Shown here in pieces: positions 9,502 to 19,171 of a stretch of 46,460 nt of DNA; positions within the stretch are counted from its first letter, which is position 1; each line of letters opens with the position of its first letter. The position numbers and the translations under genes are program-made. Origin of the DNA: Candidatus Spongiihabitans thiooxidans (lineage in GTDB: Bacteria; Pseudomonadota; Gammaproteobacteria; Arenicellales; Poriferihabitantaceae); the NCBI GenBank assembly GCA_001543005.1, contig LFLB01000041.1, positions 1 through 46,460 of the forward strand, in the 5' to 3' direction. The notes under the pieces were generated by a model, which searched no databases, was not told where the DNA came from, and saw nothing but the letters and a program-made list of their open reading frames with translations.

Positions 9502-12500
9502 ATATCATACGCACCGCCATTGATCGACCGGTTGCGGTTATTGCCGCAGTATTGTTAGTCGTATTGTTCGGACTGGTCGCGCTCAAAACCATCCCCATTC
9601 AACTCGCTCCAGATGTAAACCGTCCGGTTATTACCGTAACCACCAACTGGTTTGGCGCTGCACCTGCGGAAGTTGAACGTGAAATAATCAACCCCCAGGA
9701 AGAAGAATTCGCCGGTCTTGAAGGACTGGTTTCCATAACCGCAAGGGCGCAACCCGGCCGTGGTCGTATTACCCTGGAATTCAAGATTGGCACGAATATG
9801 GATCGGGCATTGTTACTGGTCGCAAACCGGTTGGATCGGGTGCCCAGTTACCCCAACGAAACCGACCAACCCACCCTGGATACTTCGGGCAGCGAAGACA
9901 ATGCGATCGCCTGGATGATACTCAACCAGGTAAAGGACAACGACAAGCCCATCCATGAATACGGAGATTTCGTTGAGGACGTGGTCAAAGAACGCCTGGA
10001 ACGGGTGCCTGGAATTGCCGCGATAAACGTCTATGGCGGCAGTGAACGTGAAATCCACATTATCGTCGATCCAAATTTACTGGCGCGCTATCGACTCACT
10101 GTCAGCGATCTGACACGCGCACTTAGGAATGCAAATGTTTCACTGGGCGCCGGCAGCATAGACGAAGGCAAACGTCGTTATGTGGTTCGCACCGAAAGCG
10201 AGCTGGATAACCTCGAAATTATTGACCGCATCCTGGTACGCAACATTGATGACGATGGCGCTGGTACTTTAGACAGAGTGACGGTGGCAGATGTTGCCGA
10301 CATTTCATTTGGCTTTAAAGAACCCACCTCCACTATCCGGTTATTGGGCAAGGCCTCAATCGCACTGAGCGCGGAACGGCAAACCGGCGCCAATGTGATT
10401 GAAACCATGGCCGGTTTAAGGGATGCCATCGATGAGCTTAATCAATCCATCATCCCCAATGCCGGATTAACTTTTCGGCAAGTTTATGACGAGACGGTTT
10501 ACATCAATTCATCCATCGACCTGGTGCAACAAAATATATGGTTTGGCGGAACCTTGGCCGCAATCGTTCTGATTTTGTTTTTGCGCTCCTTCAGAGCCGT
10601 GCTGGTTATTTCATTGGCCATACCGGTGTCCGTGATTGGGGCGTTTGTCGCTATGGCCGCTTTGGGACGATCTATCAATGTTATTTCCCTGGCCGGGCTG
10701 GCTTTTGCGGTGGGCATGGTGGTCGATGCTGCCATCGTCGTGCTGGAAAATATCTATCGGTTAAAAGAGCAAGGTCATTCCAATGCCAAGGCCGCCTATC
10801 TCGGCGCCCAACAGGTTTGGGGAGCGATTTTAGTTTCCGCGTTGACCACGGTTATGGTGTTCGTGCCTATCCTGATTATGGAGCTCGAAGCCGGTCAGTT
10901 GTTTCGTGATATCGCAGTCGCCATTTCGGTATCGGTTTTATTATCGTTGTTAGTTTCCATCACCGTCATCCCGGCGTTGTCAAAACGACTGTTTAAAGAC
11001 AATCTGCCAAAAGCCGAGCCAGCGGGTGAAAATCCTCAAGATGAAAGTCGTCCCGATGAAAATTATCAGGTCGCAAAGTTTCAAATTCCTTTTATCGATG
11101 AGTTAGCCCGCAAATTCGTAAATCTGACTATCGGATTTGTCGACGCCGTTGTCACAAGCCGCAGCAAGGCGTTGGCAATCATCACCGCAGTGACAATGAT
11201 CGCGGGTTTTAGTGCGTATCTAGCCCTGCCAAAACTCGAGTATCTACCGGAAGGCAATCGAAATTTGTTGTTCGGCGTCATCATTCCGCCGCCGGGCTAT
11301 AACCTTGAAACCACCGCCAACATCGCAAGGAGAATCGAAAACGAGATTCGACCGCTGTGGGCCTCGGAATCGGAAGTGGCGTCGGCAGCGGAATCGGCAA
11401 TCAAGTCGGAGCGCGGGCAACCGCCAAAAATTGCCCGGTTTTTTTATGTCGCCACGCGCGCGCAAACATTCCTTGGCGCCATTGCTGTGGACCCGCGGCG
11501 GGTTGCCGAGCTAAAGCCGATTCTTCAAAAACCGGTATTTCGAGAACCCGGCACGTTCGGATTCATTAACCAACCCTCCATCTTTGGCCGCGGCATCGGT
11601 GGTGGACGTAAAATTGATTTGGACATATCCGGGCCTGACCTGGATACGATTTTGCGGGTTTCCAATCGGGCTTTCGGAAAAATCGTCAGCCTATTCCCGC
11701 GCGCGGACGGCCATGAATGGCGTCCTGTTCCCGGGCTTGAATTGGGCGCACCGGAAGTAAGAGTCATCCCCAACCTGTTGCGCTTGAGCGATAGCGGCGT
11801 GACTGCGGTGGAGTTGGCGCAAACTATCGATACCTTCAACGACGGAATGCGGGTAACCCAGTCCACCATTGATGGTAAATTGATGGACATCATTTTAAAA
11901 GGCGTGAGTCAAAGCGTCCGCGAAACTCAGAGCATCAATAACCTGCCCGTGGTCACGCCCAGTGGCCAGGTGGTTCCGGTATCGTCGCTGGCGGATTCCA
12001 TATTGACCGCCGGGCCCACAGCAATACGCCATCGAGAACGCTTGCGCACGGTGACATTGGAAATCAGGCCTAATCAAACTCTGGCGCTCGAATCCGCTAT
12101 TGATATCATAAAACAGCAGGTGATTGAGCCTTTGAGGCAAGAAGGGCTACCCGCTGGCGTGCAGTTGAACATTTCAGGTACCGCGGACAAATTGGTTGAA
12201 ACCCGAAATGCCATGGCGATTAACATGATGCTGGCGCTTATTATTGTTTATCTGGTCATGGCGGTGCTGTTCGAAAGTTTCGTTTATCCGATGATCATCA
12301 TGCTGTCGGTGCCGGCGGCCGCGGCCGGCGGCGTGGGCGGCCTGGCGCTTTTGAATCTGGTCACGCGGCAACCGCTGGACATGCTGACCATGCTCGGCTT
12401 TGTGATTCTCATCGGCATCGTAGTCAATAACGCAATTTTACTGGTGCATCAAACATTGCACCATATTCGCAACGATCTGCTTGACCCGAAACAGGCCATA

Positions 12501-12743
12501 AGACAAGCCACTCGAAATCGGATTCGGCCGATTTTTATGTCCACTTTGACCAGCGTTTTCGGCATGTTGCCTTTGGTTTTATTCCCTGGTGCGGGTTCTG
12601 AGTTATATCGTGGACTCGGCTCTGTGGTAGTAGGCGGGCTGGGTTTGTCGGCGATTATTACCTTGCTAATCATCCCGCCAATGATGTCGTTATTGGTGGT
12701 GCCCATCGAAAATCGGCGAAGCCAACGACTACAGGCGACCTAA
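9498..12743 (+). CDS. RND efflux permease, HAE1/AcrB type
   Basis: This 1,081-residue inner-membrane proton antiporter is of the AcrB/MexF class and exports hydrophobic or amphiphilic compounds. The N-terminus has an IDRPVAVIAAVLLVVLFGLVAL helix; the TM4 proton-relay region GMVVDAAIVVLENIYR carries the key acidic residue; the second half repeats the layout with FVILIGIVVNNAILLVHQ. Two large periplasmic loops follow TM1 and TM7. GTG start, overlapping the adaptor stop by 4 nt. The length is slightly above AcrB (about 1,050), mainly from a charged insert near residues 505-530. The permease alone does not reveal the substrate. Confidence 0.95.
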   Translation: MNIIRTAIDRPVAVIAAVLLVVLFGLVALKTIPIQLAPDVNRPVITVTTNWFGAAPAEVEREIINPQEEEFAGLEGLVSITARAQPGRGRITLEFKIGTNMDRALLLVANRLDRVPSYPNETDQPTLDTSGSEDNAIAWMILNQVKDNDKPIHEYGDFVEDVVKERLERVPGIAAINVYGGSEREIHIIVDPNLLARYRLTVSDLTRALRNANVSLGAGSIDEGKRRYVVRTESELDNLEIIDRILVRNIDDDGAGTLDRVTVADVADISFGFKEPTSTIRLLGKASIALSAERQTGANVIETMAGLRDAIDELNQSIIPNAGLTFRQVYDETVYINSSIDLVQQNIWFGGTLAAIVLILFLRSFRAVLVISLAIPVSVIGAFVAMAALGRSINVISLAGLAFAVGMVVDAAIVVLENIYRLKEQGHSNAKAAYLGAQQVWGAILVSALTTVMVFVPILIMELEAGQLFRDIAVAISVSVLLSLLVSITVIPALSKRLFKDNLPKAEPAGENPQDESRPDENYQVAKFQIPFIDELARKFVNLTIGFVDAVVTSRSKALAIITAVTMIAGFSAYLALPKLEYLPEGNRNLLFGVIIPPPGYNLETTANIARRIENEIRPLWASESEVASAAESAIKSERGQPPKIARFFYVATRAQTFLGAIAVDPRRVAELKPILQKPVFREPGTFGFINQPSIFGRGIGGGRKIDLDISGPDLDTILRVSNRAFGKIVSLFPRADGHEWRPVPGLELGAPEVRVIPNLLRLSDSGVTAVELAQTIDTFNDGMRVTQSTIDGKLMDIILKGVSQSVRETQSINNLPVVTPSGQVVPVSSLADSILTAGPTAIRHRERLRTVTLEIRPNQTLALESAIDIIKQQVIEPLRQEGLPAGVQLNISGTADKLVETRNAMAINMMLALIIVYLVMAVLFESFVYPMIIMLSVPAAAAGGVGGLALLNLVTRQPLDMLTMLGFVILIGIVVNNAILLVHQTLHHIRNDLLDPKQAIRQATRNRIRPIFMSTLTSVFGMLPLVLFPGAGSELYRGLGSVVVGGLGLSAIITLLIIPPMMSLLVVPIENRRSQRLQAT

Positions 12744-12800
12744 GGCATTACCAGCCTAGCGCGTATCGTACGAGAGCGAATAGTCGCTGAACTAACTAAA

Positions 12801-14390
12801 ATGAGTCGTTATCAGCAACAGTTTCCCTATCCTTCCCGGCGTATGCCGGTCATGGCAAAGAATATGGTGGCCACTTCCCAGCCGCTGGCGGTACAAGCCG
12901 GGTGGTCAATCATGCGCCAAGGCGGCAATGCGATAGATGCTGCAATCGCCACGGCAATTACGTTGACGGTTGTGGAACCGACCAGCAATGGTATCGGCGG
13001 CGATGCCTTTTGTATTTTGTGGGACGGCGAGCAATTACATGGCCTTAACGCTTCTGGACGGAGTCCGGCTGCGCTATCGGCCGATGATTTTGCCGGGCTG
13101 AGTGAAATGCCGCAACGCGGCTGGGACAGCGTGACTGTGCCAGGCTGCGTCAGCGCCTGGGTTGCCTTGTCGGAGCGCTTTGGCAGACTTCCGTTCGGCA
13201 AACTATTTGAAGCTGCCATCGAGTACGCCGACAATGGTTTTATGGTGACTCCGATTACGGCAAATGCCTGGTCAGCGGCAGTTGAAATATTTTCTGAATT
13301 TGAAGATTTTGCACCTTTCCTTCTCGGCGGAAACGCGCCCAAAGCGGGCCAACTATTCCGCTTTCCGGATCAGGCGCGAACGCTGGAGAAAATCGCCGAC
13401 ACTAAAGGCGAGGCATTTTACCGAGGCGAGCTGGCAGACCAGATGGTTAGTGCAGCAAAACGCGCCGGTGCCAAGCTAGCCGCGACCGACCTTGATGCCC
13501 ACCAGGCCGACTGGGTTGATTTGATTGCTCATGAATATAACGGTTTTGAGTTGCATGAAATTCCACCCAACGGCCAGGGATTGACCGCACTAATCATGCT
13601 TGGAATTATTCAACACCATAACATTGCGCAGTATGAAATGGATTCGGCAGACAGTTTGCATTGTCAAATTGAGGCTATGAAACTGGCTTTTGCCGATGCT
13701 TTTCGCTACATCGCCGACCCCACCTATATGGACATCGATGCGGCCGCGCTTCTGGATTGCGGATATCTGGAAAGTCGCGCCGCATTGATCGACATGAAAA
13801 AAGCCGGGCATCCTGACTATGGTTTGCCGCCGAACAGCGGCACGGTTTACCTTGCTACCGCAGACCAATCCGGCATGATGGTGTCGATGATTCAAAGCAA
13901 CTACCAGGGATTTGGCTCCGGCATCGTCATACCCGAAACCGGCATTAGTCTTCAGAACCGAGGCGCCGGTTTCGTTTTACAAAACGGCCATCCGAATCAA
14001 GTTTGCGGTGGAAAACGCCCGTTTCATACTATCATCCCGGCGTTTCTTACGACTAACGGAAAACCTTTCATGAGCTTTGGCGTCATGGGCGAATACATGC
14101 AGGCCCAGGGCCACGCCCAAATGGTGATACGGATTTGTGATTATGGACTAAACCCCCAGGCGGCAAGCGATGCGCCACGCTGGCGAGTAGGCGGCGATAA
14201 TCTAATATCGATTGAAGACGGTATTAGCGCGCAAGTGCGTAATGAATTGGCTAAACGTGGCCACCAGCTGCAAGACAACGATACAGACACCCCATTCAGC
14301 ATGGGCGGCGCACAATTAATACTAAAGACTGAAGAGGGTTATATCGGCGGCTCCGACCACCGCAAAGATGGCATGGCGGCGGGCTTCTAG
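12801..14390 (+). CDS. Gamma-glutamyltransferase family protein (YwrD-like)
   Basis: This Ntn-hydrolase transfers or hydrolyses the gamma-glutamyl group of glutathione and related compounds, and self-cleaves into two chains. The large subunit motif GGNAIDAAIATAITLTVVEP and IGGDAF are clear. The predicted nucleophile is Thr348 in SGTVYLATADQSG. This matches the YwrD-like branch, where the residues after the threonine differ from the THFS of classical Ggt. Length is 529 residues, normal for the branch. No signal peptide is seen, so a cytoplasmic location is likely, unlike E. coli Ggt. It lies 57 bp behind the RND permease and may be co-transcribed with it. Confidence 0.9.
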   Translation: MSRYQQQFPYPSRRMPVMAKNMVATSQPLAVQAGWSIMRQGGNAIDAAIATAITLTVVEPTSNGIGGDAFCILWDGEQLHGLNASGRSPAALSADDFAGLSEMPQRGWDSVTVPGCVSAWVALSERFGRLPFGKLFEAAIEYADNGFMVTPITANAWSAAVEIFSEFEDFAPFLLGGNAPKAGQLFRFPDQARTLEKIADTKGEAFYRGELADQMVSAAKRAGAKLAATDLDAHQADWVDLIAHEYNGFELHEIPPNGQGLTALIMLGIIQHHNIAQYEMDSADSLHCQIEAMKLAFADAFRYIADPTYMDIDAAALLDCGYLESRAALIDMKKAGHPDYGLPPNSGTVYLATADQSGMMVSMIQSNYQGFGSGIVIPETGISLQNRGAGFVLQNGHPNQVCGGKRPFHTIIPAFLTTNGKPFMSFGVMGEYMQAQGHAQMVIRICDYGLNPQAASDAPRWRVGGDNLISIEDGISAQVRNELAKRGHQLQDNDTDTPFSMGGAQLILKTEEGYIGGSDHRKDGMAAGF

Positions 14391-14429
14391 TGCTGTTTTT
14401 GTCATGCAGGATTTGGCGGGATTTGATTG

Positions 14430-15134
14430 ATGAAGCAGCAAAAACTTAAAACCAGACTTTTCGCCATTGCGCTGTCTTTATTATTGATACCTGTAATTTT
14501 CGCGATAATTTTTGTTGTGGCTCTTCGATGGATAAATCCAATCACCAGCTCGATCATGCTGCAAAATGATATTCATTCGGTTTTGTCCGGAGAGAACAAG
14601 TTCTCAGCATACCAATGGCATGATTGGGACAAAATTTCAAGGCATGTGGCAGTCGCTGTTATCGCCGCTGAAGATCAGAGATTCCCTTCCCACTTCGGTA
14701 TCGACTTTAGTGAACTGTTCAACGCAATCACCTCGAAATCTGAGCGACTACGGGGCGCGAGCACCATTACTCAGCAAGTCGCCAAGAATCTTTTTCTTTG
14801 GTCCAAACGTAGCTACTTCCGAAAAGCATTGGAAGCGGGGTTGGCAATTTTGATTGAAATATTCTGGAGCAAACAACGAATTCTTGAGGTCTATCTTAAC
14901 ATCGCAGAAATGGGGGATAACCTGTTTGGTATCGGCGCCGCCAGCGCTTTTTATTACCACAAGACCCCTGCGCAATTAAATCGACACGAAGCAGCGCGAA
15001 TCGCCGCGGTATTACCCAATCCGACGCAATACTCGGTTCTGCAACCTTCGGAATTTGTGGTCAAACGCCAGCGATGGATATTGAAACAGATGAAACAGTT
15101 GGGTGGCAAAGCATTATTAGAGAAACTCGATTAG
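14430..15134 (+). CDS. mtgA: Monofunctional biosynthetic peptidoglycan transglycosylase
   Basis: MtgA polymerises lipid II into glycan strands without a transpeptidase domain. It has one N-terminal membrane anchor (residues about 10-32) and the GT51 domain: Glu81 in AAEDQRFPSHFG is the catalytic base, followed by RGASTITQQVAKNLFLW and EVYLNIAEMG. Length is 234 residues from the ATG at 14430; a TTG just before it (14427) extends the frame by one residue. It sits 39 bp after the gamma-glutamyltransferase gene and converges with the phosphoribosyltransferase gene. Confidence 0.96.
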   Translation: MKQQKLKTRLFAIALSLLLIPVIFAIIFVVALRWINPITSSIMLQNDIHSVLSGENKFSAYQWHDWDKISRHVAVAVIAAEDQRFPSHFGIDFSELFNAITSKSERLRGASTITQQVAKNLFLWSKRSYFRKALEAGLAILIEIFWSKQRILEVYLNIAEMGDNLFGIGAASAFYYHKTPAQLNRHEAARIAAVLPNPTQYSVLQPSEFVVKRQRWILKQMKQLGGKALLEKLD

Positions 15135-15195
15135 TGATGGTTGTCATAACCGAACCGGGGCGGTAGGAAGCATCTCGCCCATATACAGGTTTAGA

Positions 15196-15930
15196 TTAGC
15201 GGTAAGCGATACCCAGATAGTAATCCACTTCCTGCTCAGTATAGCCAATCAAGTCAACCAGTCTGCGGCGGCACTCGTCCATAGATGCGCCGCGTTGTTT
15301 CCATAGTGGCACCCGCTTCATTAATGTTTCTATTCGCTCGCGGGGTGTGATAATCCATGTATTCTGCGGGGTTTCGCCAAAATAAAAATCAGCGCCACTG
15401 ACCATCATCGCTTTAGGTTTCATATATAACGCCAGGTTCAGTACCTTGTGTGCACCGCTGTCGAGAATGTAGCGCGTGAGAAACTGCATGGTGCCGCCTT
15501 CATCGCCAAGGTCGTCGATGACAAGCACGGTTTCACCCGTGATGGGAATCGAAATGCCGTATTGCACCAATGGGTTTTTATAACGCTCTCCCGGACCTTT
15601 GTATAATGAAACCCCAATGGTTCCGAATTCAATTTTTGGAATTTCTCCATGACGGCCTTCAACCAAATGATCGTAAAGCAAGACGCTGGGCAACAATCCA
15701 CCCATGGTCACCATCAACGATTTTGTAATCTGTTCGGGCAAATTTTCATATTGCTTTTGATAGGCGTGCACCTGTTTCGCTAAATCCAGGCAAGCCACCG
15801 ATTCAACAACATCAGGCACCAGCAGAAAATTGAGTTCGTCGTCCGGCACCGACACCCCTTCAGGATTTCGCCAGAAGTCAATGTCAATAGCCTTGCGGTA
15901 CGATTTAGTGTTTTCGTAATAATTATTCAT
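15196..15930 (-). CDS. Phosphoribosyltransferase domain protein
   Basis: This 244-residue protein has the PRPP-binding loop of type I phosphoribosyltransferases: hydrophobic strand, two acidic residues and a small-residue turn, VLVIDDLGDEGGTM at 135-148. A substrate-side loop with TMGGLLPSVLLYDHL lies at about 75-90. It resembles hypoxanthine/xanthine transferase-like proteins, but a specific base cannot be assigned. The C-terminal 60 residues (RIETLMKRVPLWKQ onwards) are an added helical part. It is a single gene, convergent with mtgA and divergent from the thioredoxin-fold gene. Confidence 0.75.
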   Translation of the reverse strand: MNNYYENTKSYRKAIDIDFWRNPEGVSVPDDELNFLLVPDVVESVACLDLAKQVHAYQKQYENLPEQITKSLMVTMGGLLPSVLLYDHLVEGRHGEIPKIEFGTIGVSLYKGPGERYKNPLVQYGISIPITGETVLVIDDLGDEGGTMQFLTRYILDSGAHKVLNLALYMKPKAMMVSGADFYFGETPQNTWIITPRERIETLMKRVPLWKQRGASMDECRRRLVDLIGYTEQEVDYYLGIAYR

Positions 15931-16120
15931 TCCTTAATCTATTCTCTAAATTGTTAGTGGAAGAACAAGGGTCGCCTTATCGGTACGTATTTAGTGTTTC
16001 ATATTTTTCAGGTCTTGCTACCTACAATGGTGGTTCGATAGTAACCTGTGGCCTTTCAGGAATGACGGCGCAACGATTTTGGGTTACTATTCAACTAATA
16101 ATTTCAAATTGGCGAAAAAA

Positions 16121-16681
16121 ATGGCAGCACTTGAAACACCGGTATGTGAGTTTGGATTGCCTGCTGTGGGTTTTAGTTTGCAAGGTGTTGATGGAAAAAC
16201 CTGGACACTGAATGATTGCGCCGGGGAAAACGGATTGCTGGTGATGTTTATCTGTAATCATTGCCCTTATGTCAAAGCCGTTATCGATAGAATCGTTGGC
16301 GATGTCAACGACCTTGAGAAGTACGGCATAAAAAGCGTGGCGATTATGTCAAACGATCCTGACGATTATCCTGAAGACTCTTTTGACAACATGAAGCGCG
16401 TATCCGACAAACATAATTTTACATTTCCATATCTGATCGACACCCACCAGAAAATCGCAGAAAGCTATGATGCCATTTGCACACCGGATTTTTTTGGCTA
16501 CAACGCTGATCTTCAACTTCAATACCGCGGCCGCCTGGATGAAAGCGGAAAAAATCCAGCAAAACCAGGCGTCCGCCGGGAATTATATGAAGCCATGAAG
16601 GGAATTGCGCAAACCGGCAAAGGTCCTGTGGAACAAATCCCCAGCATCGGCTGTTCCATAAAATGGTCTAACCACGCTTAA
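16121..16681 (+). CDS. Thioredoxin-fold AhpC/TSA-like protein with CNHC motif
   Basis: This is a 186-residue redoxin of the AhpC/TSA superfamily. The family start METPVC-like (MAALETPVCEFGLPAVGF) supports ATG 16121 rather than the upstream TTG at 16079, which opens the frame. The redox motif is Cys45-Asn-His-Cys48 in MFICNHCPYVKAV, followed by SNDPDDYPEDSFDNM and CTPDFFGYNADLQLQYRGRLD, both typical of this widespread uncharacterised group. It is likely a cytoplasmic thiol peroxidase or disulfide reductase; activity is not proven for the group. It converges with the peroxiredoxin gene 114 bp away. Confidence 0.85.
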   Translation: MAALETPVCEFGLPAVGFSLQGVDGKTWTLNDCAGENGLLVMFICNHCPYVKAVIDRIVGDVNDLEKYGIKSVAIMSNDPDDYPEDSFDNMKRVSDKHNFTFPYLIDTHQKIAESYDAICTPDFFGYNADLQLQYRGRLDESGKNPAKPGVRRELYEAMKGIAQTGKGPVEQIPSIGCSIKWSNHA

Positions 16682-16795
16682 TATTTTCGGCAACAATAAT
16701 TTGCGAACCGCCTTGGCGTATTAAGCCTAAGGATAATGTTCCGATGCTTGCCTTGAGGATATGTTTGCGGAGGTTGCCGCCGGTTATGGCTGGGG

Positions 16796-17452
16796 TTATG
16801 GCTGTTTAACCAACCGCAGATACGGCTTCACGGTATTCCAGCCGTCGGGATATTTCTCTTTGGCCTGTTCATCGGAAACCGCCGGCACGATAATCACATC
16901 ATCGCCCTGTTTCCAGTTCACCGGGGTTGCTACTTTATGCGCGGCGGTTAGTTGCATGGAGTCGATGACACGCAAAATTTCATCGAAATTGCGGCCCGTG
17001 GTCATTGGATAGGTCATCATTAACTTGATGTTTTTGTCGGGGCCGACGACATAAACTGTGCGCACCGTAGCATTGGTCATGGCGGTACGCCCTTCTGAAG
17101 TTCCGCTCTCGTCCGCAGGAAACATGTTATAGAGCTTGGCAACACTGAGATCGGTATCGCCGATCATCGGGAAGTTGACCGCATGTCCCTGCGTTTCCTC
17201 GATGTCTTTCGACCAGGCCGAATGATCATCAACAGAGTCGATGCTCAATCCGATGACCTTGCAATTACGTTTTTCAAATTCCGGTTTTAGTTTGGCAACA
17301 TAACCCAGTTCGGTGGTGCAGACCGGCGTGAAATCCTTAGGGTGGGAAAAAAGAATCCCCCAGCCATCGCCAAGCCATTCATGAAAACTAATTTGGCCGT
17401 GCGTGGTATTAGCCGTGAAGTCCGGCGCTTGATCATTGATTCTTAAAGTCAT
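16796..17452 (-). CDS. 1-Cys peroxiredoxin, Prx6 type
   Basis: This 218-residue thiol peroxidase reduces H2O2 and organic hydroperoxides. The peroxidatic cysteine is Cys45 in DFTPVCTTELG; the Prx6 branch is indicated by the C-terminal arm with MLTYPMTTGRNFDEILR-like sequence (here MMTYPMTTGRNF), VIDSMQLT and WKQGDDVIIVP. No resolving cysteine is seen near the C-terminus. ATG 17452 is preceded by AGGGCAG. The gene has its own 191-bp upstream region. A 12-bp tandem duplication (GGTTATGGCTGG) straddles its 3' end at about 16781-16807. Confidence 0.94.
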   Translation of the reverse strand: MTLRINDQAPDFTANTTHGQISFHEWLGDGWGILFSHPKDFTPVCTTELGYVAKLKPEFEKRNCKVIGLSIDSVDDHSAWSKDIEETQGHAVNFPMIGDTDLSVAKLYNMFPADESGTSEGRTAMTNATVRTVYVVGPDKNIKLMMTYPMTTGRNFDEILRVIDSMQLTAAHKVATPVNWKQGDDVIIVPAVSDEQAKEKYPDGWNTVKPYLRLVKQP

Positions 17453-17643
17453 TTTACTGCCCTCTTTGTGTTGCTGATGTTAAAAATTATTACTGTCGGA
17501 ACAGATAAGTATACACCTTACTGACGCTGAAATTAATAAATGGTTTCAGGGTTAATATTCTTTTATTTAATGTGCCGAGGACGGTGATTCTAATGGTATT
17601 GGATCAATGACAATCGTGCTAACACTTTCACGTGCCAGCATTT

Positions 17644-19101
17644 TCAGTTGGATATGAATTGCCCGAGTCGGATCGTCTCTGTTACCAGAACATCAAAGTC
17701 TTCAAATCGACTTCGGTGGTTCGCTATGGCCACTCGAATGCAGTAAGCGCCATTCAGGGTAGTATGGGAAGGGGCGGCAATGCCTTGCTCCTGTAGCTCT
17801 ACCAATATCTCACGATTAAGTTTATTCAGTTATTCCACATCCATTCCGCCAGGGTTATAGCGATAGCAAACGATATCAAGACCAATCGGGGCAATCAATT
17901 GCAAATGCGCAGATTTTTCAATCAGCTTACCGAGATATTGAGCCTGTTCCACATTTCTTGAAATCATCCGACCGAGTTTTTTAGCGCCGTGCTCTTTTAT
18001 CGTCATCCAGATTTTTAGTGCGCGAAAGGATCTGCTTAATTCCAGCCCGTATCCGGAAAACCAATAGGGCCCCGAGGCAATACCGCGCGTGGCAGGCTCA
18101 AGGTATTCCGGCACCAGTGAAAATGTGTCTTGATGGGCTTTTGCATCGCGCACCAACACGCATCCAGCTTCAAACGGAATATGCATCCACTTATGCAAAT
18201 CCATGGCGATGGAATCCGCCCGTTCGATCCCAGATAAATACGGTTTGACCGTTTCAGACAGCATCGCCGTCGCGCCAATGGCGCCATCCACATGAAACCA
18301 TATATTATGTTGGCTGCATATATCCGCAATACGGTTAAGATCGTCTATGGCGCCGGTATTGACGGTGCCGGATGATGCGATGACACAAATGGGCTGGTAG
18401 CCCAATCGTGTATCTTCGGTAATGGCGTTGTTCAATTGCTCAAGATTGATGGTGTAATCATCGTATACTTCAATTTTTCTAAAACAATCGTGGCCTAAGC
18501 CGAGCAATTCCACGGCTTTCTGATTACTGTTGTGAACTTCAGTTGAGGCGTATACGGTCAGCTTTTTGTCGATTGCCTGTACGCCGTGTTTTCTCACATC
18601 AAAGCCGGCAACAACATTTCGTGCCACGGTTATCCCCACCAGGTTCGCCATTGATCCACCGCTAACCAGCAGTCCGCTCGAGTCACCGGGAAATCCCACG
18701 ACCTGTTTCATCCAGTTGGTAACTTGGGTTTCCACCATAGCAGCAGAATGGTTTCCGCCCCCCAGATTCGAATTCATAGTGGATGCCATTAAATCAGCGA
18801 GGGCGCCCATGATGGTTCCGTTTCCCATATACCATGCCCAGAACCGGGGGTGAATATTTCCCATGGGATAAGGAAATATATTGGTCAAAAATTCCTGGTA
18901 AATCTCGGACGGATCAGATGGGTTTTCGGGGAGTGCGGCGTGAAAAGTCTGCGCTATCTCTTCCGGAACCCGTTGCCAAACCGGTCTGTCACTCACTGAT
19001 TCTAAATAATCGATGGCATCATTTACCATTTGGTGGGCCAGCCCCCTCATTTTTTCCCAATCTTCCGGGTCAAGTGTTTCGTAAGGTTGGTTGCTATTCA
19101 T
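17644..19101 (-). pseudogene. PLP-dependent group II decarboxylase interrupted by one in-frame TAA
   Basis: The gene encodes a pyridoxal-phosphate decarboxylase of the aromatic-amino-acid/glutamate group. The first 423 residues include VSTEVHNS-like ASTEVHNSNQKA, the cofactor-binding FHVDGA (Asp272) and the Schiff-base Lys304 in MDLHKWMH. Translation then meets TAA at 17832-17830 right after GGMDVE. The same frame continues without another stop for 61 residues, LNKLNREILVELQEQG and then LNGAYCIRVAIANHRSRFED, which is the conserved C-terminal end of this family, and stops at 17644. With the stop ignored the protein is 485 residues, the usual size. A CAA-to-TAA change would explain it. It is either a young pseudogene, a sequencing or assembly error, or a read-through case; nothing in the sequence (no obvious SECIS or pseudoknot) argues for recoding. 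Confidence 0.85.
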
Positions 19102-19171
19102 TATATTACGCCTAATCTTGCTCTTGATGTTATTCCCGGCATGGTCTTTGAGGTTTGTCTGGTTCAGACCA

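Noticed and set aside
17644..17832. Selenocysteine or pyrrolysine recoding at the decarboxylase stop
   Set aside because: The codon is TAA, not TGA or TAG, so these known systems do not apply.
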